64,000 nt of DNA from assembly GCF_022399565.1 (NCBI RefSeq), contig NZ_JAJTUT010000006.1, positions 124,001 to 188,000 on the forward strand, given 5' to 3'. A program made the translations under genes and the position numbers. Below are positions 7,788 to 15,590 of this stretch, one piece after another (position 1 is the first letter of the stretch; every line of letters begins with the position of its first letter). Source of the DNA: Flavobacterium algicola (GTDB lineage: Bacteria; Bacteroidota; Bacteroidia; Flavobacteriales; Flavobacteriaceae). The notes under the pieces were generated by a model. That model made no database searches and was not told the origin of the DNA. It saw nothing but the letters and a program-made list of their open reading frames with translations.

Positions 7788-10475
7788 ATGAAAAACTCTT
7801 TAGCGCTAGCTTTCTTTTTGATTTCGATAATTGCCTCTTCACAGTCGCTTAAAATGGAAGGTGTTATTACAGACTCCAATGGTCATTCGTTGGAAATGGC
7901 CAACGTGATGGCAATCAACCTCAACACCAATGCAATGGATTCGTATGCAATTACTAATGATAAGGGAAAGTATTCATTGTTCCTTAAGGCGAGTACTTCT
8001 TACAGCATCAGTATAAGCTATCTCGGAATGAGAAGTAAGATAATTGAGATCGTTACGGCGCAAGAAAATATAAGTCGTTCTATTTCACTCGAGGAAGGTG
8101 GAATCGAACTTGATGGAGTTGAGATCGTTCGTGAAATGCCCGTATCGATAAAAGGCGATACAATTGTTTATAATGCCGATTCTTTCAAGTCGGGTACAGA
8201 ACGTAAGTTAGAGGACATCTTAAAAAAGCTACCAGGTGTTGAAGTGAATTCTGATGGGGAAGTTGAGGTAGAGGGTAAGAAAGTAAGTAAATTGATGGTA
8301 GAAGGAAAAGACTTTTTTGATGGCGATACCAAATTAGGAATTCAGAATATTCCAGCTGATGCTATTGATAAAATACAGGTACTGCGTAATTTTAACGAGG
8401 TAGGTGCGTTAAAAGGTGTTGAAAATAATGAGGAAAGTGTTGCTATGAACATCAAGCTTAAGTCGGGTAAAAAAAACTTTTGGTTTGGAGATGTTACTGC
8501 AGGTGCTGGAGTAGCTCACGAAGAAAGTCGCTATCTTATAAACCCAAAATTATTTTATTACAGCCCAAAATACAGTATTAATCTTATTACCAATTTTAAT
8601 AATATTGGAGAGTTACCCCTAACCATTCAGGATTACTTTAAGTTCACGGGAGGTTTTAGGGGTGTATCGAAAAAAGGAGGTAGTAGTTTTGATGTTTCTT
8701 CAAATGATTTGGGAATTTCATTACTGCGAAATAACAGAGCCAAAGATATTGAAACAAATTTTGGAGCTACTAATTTTTCTTATACGGTAAATAAAGCATG
8801 GGTTATTAGCGGTTTTGGAATTTTGACCTCCTCAAATACTGATTTGGAAACAAGTACACAGACTACTATTTTGGGTTCTGGTGACCAACAGAATAATCAA
8901 GAGTCGGCAGCTCTAAAGACAAATTTTGGATTATTTAAATTAAGTTCAAGTTATAAGCCTAATGATAAATTACAATTTGACTATGATGTGCTTACCAAGG
9001 TTTCAAAACAAGATGAACTATCTACTCTAAATAGAGAATCGATTGTAAATTCTATAAGTGTGACCGAGGACATTTATACGACAAAAAAGCAAGATCCGGT
9101 GTCTGTTAATCAGAACTTGAATTTGTATTATACAAAAAATGACAAAAATATTTTTGCGTTTGAAGCGCAGCATTTGTACCAAGACGAAAATCCTTTTTAC
9201 AATGCCAATTTGCAAACACAACCTTTTAGTCTAACAGATTATGTTTCAGGTCAAAATAGAAATGATATAAATCAAGATCGTTATGTTAAGACAAATAAAC
9301 TAGATGCTAAACTAGACTACTATTATATGTTAAGTAAGACGAGTAATATTAATGTGACCTTGGGAGAGACATATTCGAGTCAGAACTTTAACTCTCATAT
9401 TTTTCAGATTCTAGATGATGCTTCCATAAATGATCTGAATGACATCGAGAACAATAATCAAGTTAAATATAATTTTAATGATACCTATTTAGGCTTGCAT
9501 TATAAAATACTGACAGGTAAATTTACTTTTAACCCTGGAGTAAGTCTTCATCGTTATGATATGACCAATGCACAATTGGGTAGTGATTACCAACAAAATT
9601 TCTTTCGAGTATTACCTGATTTCTTTGCGCTCTTTCAAATTAAAAAATCGCAAACATTGAGTTATAATTATTCATTGACGAATAGTTTTACAGATATTAA
9701 TAAACTGGCTGAAGGCTATGTCTTTTCAAATTACAGTAGCCTTTCTAGTGGAAATAGAATGCTAGAAAATGCTACGTCTCAAGTGCATTCACTGCGATAT
9801 TTTAAATATAATATGTACAATTTTGAAAACATATTTGCCAATGCTTCTTACACTAAGAAAATAGATGCAGTAAAAACGAGTTCCGTTTATACAGGTGTGA
9901 ATCAAACTACTTCACCATATAATTCAAATTTGGCAGACGAGACATTGTCTGGTTCTGGTAGCTATGGTCGTTCTTTTTTAAAGAATTATAAAGCAAGCTT
10001 CAATACGAGCATCAATTGGTCTAAGTTTAATAACATACAAAATAGTGTTCAAGCAACTACCGAAAGTTTGACACAGAGTTACACAATCAAAGCTTCAACC
10101 AATTACAAGAATCTTCCAAATTTGGAAGCAGGTTATAATTATGTGATTAACGAATATAGTGGTACCACTTTTTATACAGATAAACCGTTTTTAAAATTAG
10201 ATTACTATTTTTTAAATGCATTTTCTTTTGTGTCGGAATATGAATTTTATAATTATCGAAATGATACACGAACTATCGAGAACCAATATGACTTTTTAAG
10301 TGCCAGTATGATTTACCAAAAGAAAAATTCAAAAATGGAGTACAAGATTGCAGCTACTAATATTTTGAATACAAAGTCTTTGAATGACAATAGCTTTTCT
10401 CAATTTGCTACATCAAACTCTCAGTATACTGTACAACCTAGATATGTGATTTTTTCGATGAAATATAATTTATAA
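7788..10475 (+). CDS. Outer membrane beta-barrel protein with carboxypeptidase-like regulatory domain
   Basis: 895 residues. A signal peptide (about residues 1-19) is followed by a CarboxypepD_reg-like beta-sandwich domain (about 20-105), a plug-like region (about 110-235, with LEDILKKLPGVEVNSDGEVEVEGKKV) and a long barrel ending in KYNL. This is the TonB-receptor-like family usually paired with GLPGLI proteins. It probably transports or secretes something at the outer membrane, but the substrate is unknown. It forms an operon with the GLPGLI gene. No clear TonB box is visible. Confidence 0.8.
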   Translation: MKNSLALAFFLISIIASSQSLKMEGVITDSNGHSLEMANVMAINLNTNAMDSYAITNDKGKYSLFLKASTSYSISISYLGMRSKIIEIVTAQENISRSISLEEGGIELDGVEIVREMPVSIKGDTIVYNADSFKSGTERKLEDILKKLPGVEVNSDGEVEVEGKKVSKLMVEGKDFFDGDTKLGIQNIPADAIDKIQVLRNFNEVGALKGVENNEESVAMNIKLKSGKKNFWFGDVTAGAGVAHEESRYLINPKLFYYSPKYSINLITNFNNIGELPLTIQDYFKFTGGFRGVSKKGGSSFDVSSNDLGISLLRNNRAKDIETNFGATNFSYTVNKAWVISGFGILTSSNTDLETSTQTTILGSGDQQNNQESAALKTNFGLFKLSSSYKPNDKLQFDYDVLTKVSKQDELSTLNRESIVNSISVTEDIYTTKKQDPVSVNQNLNLYYTKNDKNIFAFEAQHLYQDENPFYNANLQTQPFSLTDYVSGQNRNDINQDRYVKTNKLDAKLDYYYMLSKTSNINVTLGETYSSQNFNSHIFQILDDASINDLNDIENNNQVKYNFNDTYLGLHYKILTGKFTFNPGVSLHRYDMTNAQLGSDYQQNFFRVLPDFFALFQIKKSQTLSYNYSLTNSFTDINKLAEGYVFSNYSSLSSGNRMLENATSQVHSLRYFKYNMYNFENIFANASYTKKIDAVKTSSVYTGVNQTTSPYNSNLADETLSGSGSYGRSFLKNYKASFNTSINWSKFNNIQNSVQATTESLTQSYTIKASTNYKNLPNLEAGYNYVINEYSGTTFYTDKPFLKLDYYFLNAFSFVSEYEFYNYRNDTRTIENQYDFLSASMIYQKKNSKMEYKIAATNILNTKSLNDNSFSQFATSNSQYTVQPRYVIFSMKYNL

Positions 10476-10547
10476 GTTCTGCTGCTTTAAGTTTTAGTAT
10501 TTATTCAGATTTTTGTGATTAAAACATAATCTCAAAAATGAAAATAC

Positions 10548-10555
10548 TACTTTTG
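10548..10555 (+). promoter_or_regulatory. -7 element before the first small barrel gene
   Basis: TACTTTTG matches TAnnTTTG and lies 43 bases before the start codon. The TTG at 10515-10517 is too far upstream for the usual spacing. Confidence 0.5.
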
Positions 10556-10598
10556 GCGCACAAAATTATTTTACCCACATTTTAACTATTTTAAAATT

Positions 10599-11105
10599 AT
10601 GAAAAAAGTCGCTCTTTTATTAGCCATACTGGCTTTTAGTTTTGCAAACGCACAAGCACCGCTTGAGGAAGGTGGTCTACAATTAAATGCCGGATTGGGT
10701 TCGTCAGGTTGGGGAACACCTATTTATGTTGGTTTGGATTACGGTATTGCTCCCAATTTTACTATTGGTGGTGAGTTGTCTTATCAATCATTTACGGAGA
10801 GATATGTGGGATTAGAAGTTAAAAATAATGTCATCGGAATCCAAGCGAATGGGAATTATCATTTTAATGAAGTTCTAAATATTTCTAGCGAATGGGATTT
10901 TTATGCTGGTGCAAATTTGAATTACTATAGTTGGTCATCAAAATTAAATGATGCTAAATATGATTATAATGGAGCTGATAACTTTGGATTAGGATTGCAA
11001 ATAGGTGGTCGTTACTTTTTTTCAGACAGGTTTGGAGTTAATTTGCAGCTTGGTGGTGGAAACGTTACAAGCGGCGGGAAAATCGGAATTACCTATATTT
11101 TATAA
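10599..11105 (+). CDS. Small outer membrane beta-barrel protein (paralogue 1)
   Basis: 168 residues. The signal peptide ends at ANAQA (about residue 20), followed by an eight-strand-type barrel with repeated aromatic and glycine patterns and a C-terminal strand GKIGITYIL. It starts APLEEGGLQLNAGLGSSGWGTPIY after processing, almost the same as the next gene, so the two are tandem duplicates. The function is unknown; small barrels of this sort may be structural or bind surface ligands. A hairpin terminator follows, so the two copies are transcribed separately. Confidence 0.75.
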   Translation: MKKVALLLAILAFSFANAQAPLEEGGLQLNAGLGSSGWGTPIYVGLDYGIAPNFTIGGELSYQSFTERYVGLEVKNNVIGIQANGNYHFNEVLNISSEWDFYAGANLNYYSWSSKLNDAKYDYNGADNFGLGLQIGGRYFFSDRFGVNLQLGGGNVTSGGKIGITYIL

Positions 11106-11126
11106 TTATAGATTAGTTTTTGCAAT

Positions 11127-11160
11127 AAAAGAGTCGCTTCTAATTAGAAACCACTCTTTT
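11127..11160 (+). terminator. Terminator after small barrel gene 1
   Basis: AAAAGAGT pairs with ACTCTTTT, and an inner TTCTAA / TTAGAA stem extends the hairpin. T residues follow. Confidence 0.65.
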
Positions 11161-11360
11161 GCTTAGTAGTATGTTAATCTCCTAAAAATGTAATCAAGGT
11201 ATCTTTACGAAAGTTAAATGGCTTATTTGTATTTTCGGAGATGAAAATATAGTGAGATTTAATTGTAATAAAATAAGATGAATGCAATATTTGATAACAA
11301 TTTCACGTTTTGAATACCATATCATGAAGTATCTGAAATTGTGAATTTTTAATAGTTAAA

Positions 11361-11394
11361 TTGCGTTCTTTACAGCAGATAAATCTTATTTTTG
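11361..11394 (+). promoter_or_regulatory. Promoter of small barrel gene 2
   Basis: TTG at 11361-11363 and TATTTTTG at 11387-11394, with a 23-base spacer. Because the -7 element covers the TTG codon at 11392, translation must start further down, at the ATG at 11425. Confidence 0.7.
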
Positions 11395-11424
11395 CAGAAT
11401 AAATCTTATTTAAATTTTATAATT

Positions 11425-11919
11425 ATGAAAAAAATTGCTTTAGTATTCGCATTATTTACTTTTGCATTATCCAATGCACAAGCTCCTTTGGAAGAAGGTG
11501 GTTTACAACTTAATCTTGGTGTAGGTACTTCTGGATGGGGAACTCCCGTTTATGCTGGTCTTGATTATGGTATTGCTAGGAATTTCACTCTTGGAGGAGA
11601 GTTGTCTTATCAATCTTATAACACATCTGGATACAAGAACAGTATTTTAGGTATTCAAGCCAATGGTAACTACCACTTCAACGAAATATTGAACATTCCA
11701 AGTGAATGGGATCTTTATGGAGGAGCTAGTTTAAGTTATTACAATTGGTCATCAAAGTTTGATGGAGAAAGTGTAGATTATAGTGGAGCAGATGATATTG
11801 GAATTGGACTGCAAGTGGGTGGTCGTTATTTCTTTACAGATAAACTGGCAATCAATCTTCAGCTAGGTGGAAGTAGTGCTTTGAGCGGTGGTAAACTAGG
11901 GATTACATTGAAATTGTAA
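11425..11919 (+). CDS. Small outer membrane beta-barrel protein (paralogue 2)
   Basis: 164 residues from the ATG at 11425. The longer reading frame beginning at 11392 runs through the promoter and is not used. A signal peptide (KKIALVFALFTFALSNAQA) is followed by APLEEGGLQLNLGVGTSGWG and an all-beta barrel ending GGKLGITLKL. It is collinear over its full length with the gene 0.3 kb upstream, with many identical blocks (GLDYGIA, GGELSYQS, GIQANGNYHFNE, GGRYFF), so it is a tandem duplicate that has kept its own promoter and terminator. Function unknown; outer membrane location likely. Confidence 0.75.
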   Translation: MKKIALVFALFTFALSNAQAPLEEGGLQLNLGVGTSGWGTPVYAGLDYGIARNFTLGGELSYQSYNTSGYKNSILGIQANGNYHFNEILNIPSEWDLYGGASLSYYNWSSKFDGESVDYSGADDIGIGLQVGGRYFFTDKLAINLQLGGSSALSGGKLGITLKL

Positions 11920-11940
11920 ATTAAGCAATTTTTTATATAT

Positions 11941-11980
11941 AAAAGGAGTCGTTTCAAACTTGAAACGACTCCTTTTTTTT
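11941..11980 (+). terminator. Terminator after small barrel gene 2
   Basis: A 15-base perfect stem (AAAGGAGTCGTTTCA with its complement) with a short loop and an eight-T tail. The A-run on the left lets it also serve the convergent DUF4153 gene. Confidence 0.9.
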
Positions 11981-12001
11981 GCATTTAAATCTAAACTGCA
12001 G

Positions 12002-13753
12002 TTATTTTACTTTTAAAAGAATATTTGCTGTATACCAGTTTAGTTTTATTTTATCACCAACAAATTCGCCGTTTAGGGATTCATATTTTAACAAAATATC
12101 ATAACGACCTGTTGTGATCTGCTGTTTTATGATTTGATTATTATTGTTTAGTAACTTTTTATTTTTAGTAACAAAATCATTAATGCGTATCGGTATGATT
12201 TCGTCATTAATTATCAATTCCATTCCATATTCTGTTTTGTTGTAATTGATGGAGTATGGTATATCATTCAATGATATACAGTTCTCACATTTTGACTGAT
12301 AATTATCATTTATTTCGAAAGAGAAATCATATCCTTGGATTTTTTCGACTTCGATTCCATTGTGTGAGTAATAGTTATAGGTAAAATATTTATTGTCCTC
12401 TTCATCTACTGTATATGTTCCATGATAGGTAAATCCTAAAGTTTCTACAATTGTAGAGTCGTAAGGATCTTTGTCTTTTTTATATAATTGGACTAATTTA
12501 GCAGAATAAGGTAGTAAAGCTTCTACTCCGTAATTGTCTCTAATAAAATGTACAATACTGCTTAAATCTCTTTCCTGCTCAATTGTTAACTCGGCTTTTG
12601 TGTTACTTACGTAGTTTTTAAATCGATTCAATTGGCTCCACTTGGATATTGAATTGGCACTTTGTGGTCCAATTATAGTTAGAAATGCAATTATACTCAT
12701 AGAGATGGGGATAAATTTTATCTGCGCACTTTTACTAATGATAAAGTAAGCCGTTACTATCGTGAGCCATAATGATAATGCTAAAACATAGTAACGCTCG
12801 TGAGTTACTCCATAAAGATTGATACGGTATAAAATTGCCCAAAATAACAGTCCTAAAAGTGGTGCTAGCAAATAGTAAAACCACTTATAAAATTTTTGCA
12901 TCCAAAGATTATCTTGATTATTTGCAATGGGATGAATTAGTAATAAAGATAGTATACCAAAAATTGCAAATACCAAGATGAGGTTGGATACCCAGCCAAC
13001 AGGTAAAGAGAATAATGCAATAATCTTAATTTCGTAAGACAGTAATATGACTAGGTAAATATTAATCAAAGGTATTAGTACAAATTGTGTGAATTTCTTT
13101 AAAGCTAATGGGTATTTTAATGATAGCTCTTCATTATTAGTTTCTGGAACTCCAGCAAGAAAAAATATCGTATTAAATATTCCGAATACGAAGTAAAATA
13201 GATGAAGGTAAATGGAGTTATAGTATTCAATTCCAAATAAATTTTGCGTCGCCAACAAGGCAAATGAAAGTCCAGCATATATAAAAATACTGTAAAGTGA
13301 AGAAGTTAATATTCGAAGAAAAAGCTGTTTATTAAATTCCCAGAAAGCAGCTTCATTGTACTTTTTATTGATGAATGGCGCAAAAGACACTAATAAATGT
13401 AAAGTCAAGCTAAGTGCTACAAACTGAAAAGCTTCAAAAGTTTTAATGGAATCTGCAAACTGAAAAATAAAAGCAAACGTCAAGCCACTCGATACCAAAC
13501 TGCTGGTAAACCGTAAGATATTATTTTTTGTATCTCTTAAAAAATAAAGACTAATTGATAAAAATAAAACTAGGCATAAAGAACAGCTCATTATAATTTT
13601 CACGAAGATACGTTGCGTATCTCGATCGTTTTCTTCGATTGCATAAATTGCAAAGAATGTACCAACGATTGCAGCAAGAATTTCCAGCGGAAACCTTAAA
13701 ATTGTTTTTTGAGTTTCATTGACGATCTTCTGGAAAGAAGGAAATGTAGCCAT
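12002..13753 (-). CDS. DUF4153 family membrane protein
   Basis: 583 residues. The first 370 or so contain about ten to twelve hydrophobic helices (for example ILAAIVGTFFAIYAI near residue 25 and SILLAFIGILSLLL-like segments around residue 270). They are followed by a soluble C-terminal part of about 200 residues, likely on one face of the inner membrane. The N-terminal EENDRD segment after the first helix and the overall layout fit the DUF4153 family, whose function is unknown. It has its own unit, separated from metK upstream by a terminator. The start codon follows a short AT-rich leader. Confidence 0.7.
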   Translation of the reverse strand: MATFPSFQKIVNETQKTILRFPLEILAAIVGTFFAIYAIEENDRDTQRIFVKIIMSCSLCLVLFLSISLYFLRDTKNNILRFTSSLVSSGLTFAFIFQFADSIKTFEAFQFVALSLTLHLLVSFAPFINKKYNEAAFWEFNKQLFLRILTSSLYSIFIYAGLSFALLATQNLFGIEYYNSIYLHLFYFVFGIFNTIFFLAGVPETNNEELSLKYPLALKKFTQFVLIPLINIYLVILLSYEIKIIALFSLPVGWVSNLILVFAIFGILSLLLIHPIANNQDNLWMQKFYKWFYYLLAPLLGLLFWAILYRINLYGVTHERYYVLALSLWLTIVTAYFIISKSAQIKFIPISMSIIAFLTIIGPQSANSISKWSQLNRFKNYVSNTKAELTIEQERDLSSIVHFIRDNYGVEALLPYSAKLVQLYKKDKDPYDSTIVETLGFTYHGTYTVDEEDNKYFTYNYYSHNGIEVEKIQGYDFSFEINDNYQSKCENCISLNDIPYSINYNKTEYGMELIINDEIIPIRINDFVTKNKKLLNNNNQIIKQQITTGRYDILLKYESLNGEFVGDKIKLNWYTANILLKVK

Positions 13754-13794
13754 AGTTTAATTTTTGTACTAAGTAACAAAAAAATAACTTGTAT

Positions 13795-13828
13795 AAAAAA
13801 AGGGTTGTCTCTAGAGACAACCCTTTTG
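13795..13828 (-). terminator. Terminator of metK
   Basis: On the minus strand AAAAGGGTTGTCTC pairs perfectly with GAGACAACCCTTTT around a two-base centre and is followed by T residues. It lies 20 bases after the metK stop codon. Confidence 0.9.
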
Positions 13829-13847
13829 TAATTATTACAACTTAGAA

Positions 13848-15098
13848 TTACAATCCAAAAGCTGCTTTTACTTGATCAACAAAGTCTAGTTTTTCCCAAG
13901 TAAACAATTCTACTTCCACAGTTTTTGTCAAACCACCTGGAGCTGAGAATGTTTTAGAAACTGTTTCTGGCGTACGTCCCATGTGTCCGTATGCAGCAGT
14001 TTCGCTGTAAATTGGATTTCTTAATTTCAAACGTTGCTCAATAAAGTACGGACGCATATCAAAGATAGCTTCAACTTTCTTCGCAATTTCTCCATCAGTT
14101 AAGTTAACTTTTGATTTACCATAAGTTTCAATAAAGATTCCCATAGGTTTTGCTACTCCAATAGCATAGGATACTTGTACCAATATTTCATCGGCAACAC
14201 CAGCAGCTACTAAGTTTTTTGCAATATGACGTGTTGCATAAGCAGCACTTCTATCTACTTTACTTGGATCTTTACCAGAGAAAGCACCACCACCGTGAGC
14301 ACCTTTACCACCATAAGTATCAACGATAATTTTTCTACCAGTTAAACCAGTGTCTCCGTGAGGACCTCCAATCACAAATTTACCCGTTGGGTTAATGTGG
14401 TATTGAATTTTATCATTAAACAAATGTGCAATTTTAGGGTTTTTTGCAATGATTCTAGGAATCAATATTTCAACAATATCTTTTTTGATTTTTGCAAGCA
14501 TTGCTTGTTCTTCATCAAAATCATCATGCTGCGTAGAGATTACAATTGCTTCAATACGTACAGGAACATTATCATCGCTGTATTCCAAAGTCACTTGTGA
14601 TTTAGCATCGGGACGTAAATAAGGAATCTCCTTGTTTTCGCGTCTTAGGATAGCCAATTCTTTTAGTAAACTATGTGATAAGTCTAATGCCAATGGCATA
14701 TAGTTTTCAGTTTCGTTTGTAGCGTAACCAAACATCATTCCTTGGTCACCTGCACCTTGCTCTTCTGGGCTAGAACGGTCAACACCTTGGTTAATGTCTG
14801 CCGATTGCTCGTGAATAGCCGATAGGATACCACAAGAATCTGCTTCAAACATATATTCGCTCTTTGTGTAACCAATTCTCTTAATTACATCACGTGCAAT
14901 TTGTTGAACATCAAGATAGGTATTCGATTTTACTTCACCAGCAAGAATCACCTGACCAGTAGTAACAAGAGTCTCACAAGCTACTTTTGAGTCAGCATCA
15001 AATGCTAAAAAGTTATCAATTAATGCGTCTGAAATTTGGTCTGCAATCTTATCTGGATGTCCTTCGCTCACAGATTCTGACGTAAATAAATAAGCCAT
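13848..15098 (-). CDS. metK: S-adenosylmethionine synthetase
   Basis: 416 residues. It makes SAM from methionine and ATP in the cytosol, the end step of the pathway encoded by the rest of the window. The N-terminal FTSESVSEGHPDKIADQ carries the ATP-binding His and Lys. The two family signatures GAGDQGMMFGYA (about residue 118) and GGGAFSGKDPSKVDRSAAY (about residue 267) are intact. The transcript has a leader of about 170 bases holding a SAM-II-like riboswitch, so SAM should lower its own synthesis. A perfect hairpin terminator makes the gene monocistronic. Confidence 0.97.
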   Translation of the reverse strand: MAYLFTSESVSEGHPDKIADQISDALIDNFLAFDADSKVACETLVTTGQVILAGEVKSNTYLDVQQIARDVIKRIGYTKSEYMFEADSCGILSAIHEQSADINQGVDRSSPEEQGAGDQGMMFGYATNETENYMPLALDLSHSLLKELAILRRENKEIPYLRPDAKSQVTLEYSDDNVPVRIEAIVISTQHDDFDEEQAMLAKIKKDIVEILIPRIIAKNPKIAHLFNDKIQYHINPTGKFVIGGPHGDTGLTGRKIIVDTYGGKGAHGGGAFSGKDPSKVDRSAAYATRHIAKNLVAAGVADEILVQVSYAIGVAKPMGIFIETYGKSKVNLTDGEIAKKVEAIFDMRPYFIEQRLKLRNPIYSETAAYGHMGRTPETVSKTFSAPGGLTKTVEVELFTWEKLDFVDQVKAAFGL

Positions 15099-15157
15099 AA
15101 TATATAATTTTTTAAAATTAAGCGAGGAAAAATAATTGCAAAAACGGACTAAAGGAG

Positions 15158-15262
15158 AGTATCTGCTTTAGCATTTTTTCTACCAAAAATTTATTTGGCA
15201 CTCACAATGAACAAGGTTCATTATGAAGAGGTTGCAATCAGTTCAAATTTTTCCTCTGTATT
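15158..15262 (-). ncRNA. SAM-II (SAM-alpha)-like riboswitch before metK
   Basis: Read on the minus strand, a P1 stem AGAGG (15257-15253) / CCTCT (15231-15227) closes a loop containing AUUUGAAC and then UUGCAA directly before the 3' arm. After a variable insert comes AAUGCUAAAGC at about 15175-15165. UUUGA, UUGCAA and GCUAAAG are the conserved blocks of the SAM-II class, which binds SAM in an H-type pseudoknot and usually blocks translation. The insert carries an extra hairpin, AATGAAC / GTTCATT, not needed by the core. It sits between the promoter and metK, the expected place. Identified by eye, without a covariance search. Confidence 0.75.
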
Positions 15263-15270
15263 TTGAGGTG

Positions 15271-15299
15271 CAAAGGTATGAAACGATTTTGGATTGCAA
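15271..15299 (-). promoter_or_regulatory. Promoter of metK
   Basis: On the minus strand TTG (15299-15297), an 18-base spacer and TACCTTTG (15278-15271) match the Bacteroidetes consensus. The predicted start of transcription lies just before the riboswitch. Confidence 0.8.
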
Positions 15300-15493
15300 A
15301 TTATTCTTAACTTATTTTTTAAATTAAAAACTTTTACATTTTATACTTTCCCTCGAAGTATTAAGATGCCACCTTCCTCAAAATGAGTTGTAATTTTTAA
15401 ATAGTATATGTATTAGAGTGCAGGTAATCTAGAGTAGGTTGCCAAAATAAACAGAGCAAAATTAGTTCCCTAAACTAAGTTATTCATAAGTCA

Positions 15494-15532
15494 AAAAGCC
15501 AGTTGAAACGATATTGTCGCCAACTGACTTTA
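15494..15532 (-). terminator. Terminator of the lyase/monooxygenase operon
   Basis: Minus strand: AGTCAGTTG pairs with CAACTGGCT (one G-U pair), followed by five T. It lies about 60 bases after the stop codon of the fusion gene. Bases 15300-15493 hold no gene that I can see. Confidence 0.7.
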
Positions 15533-15590
15533 AGATTTTAAAACTTATGTTATTTTTATTGGGTGTTGAGAATTTACTCATTTATCACGA

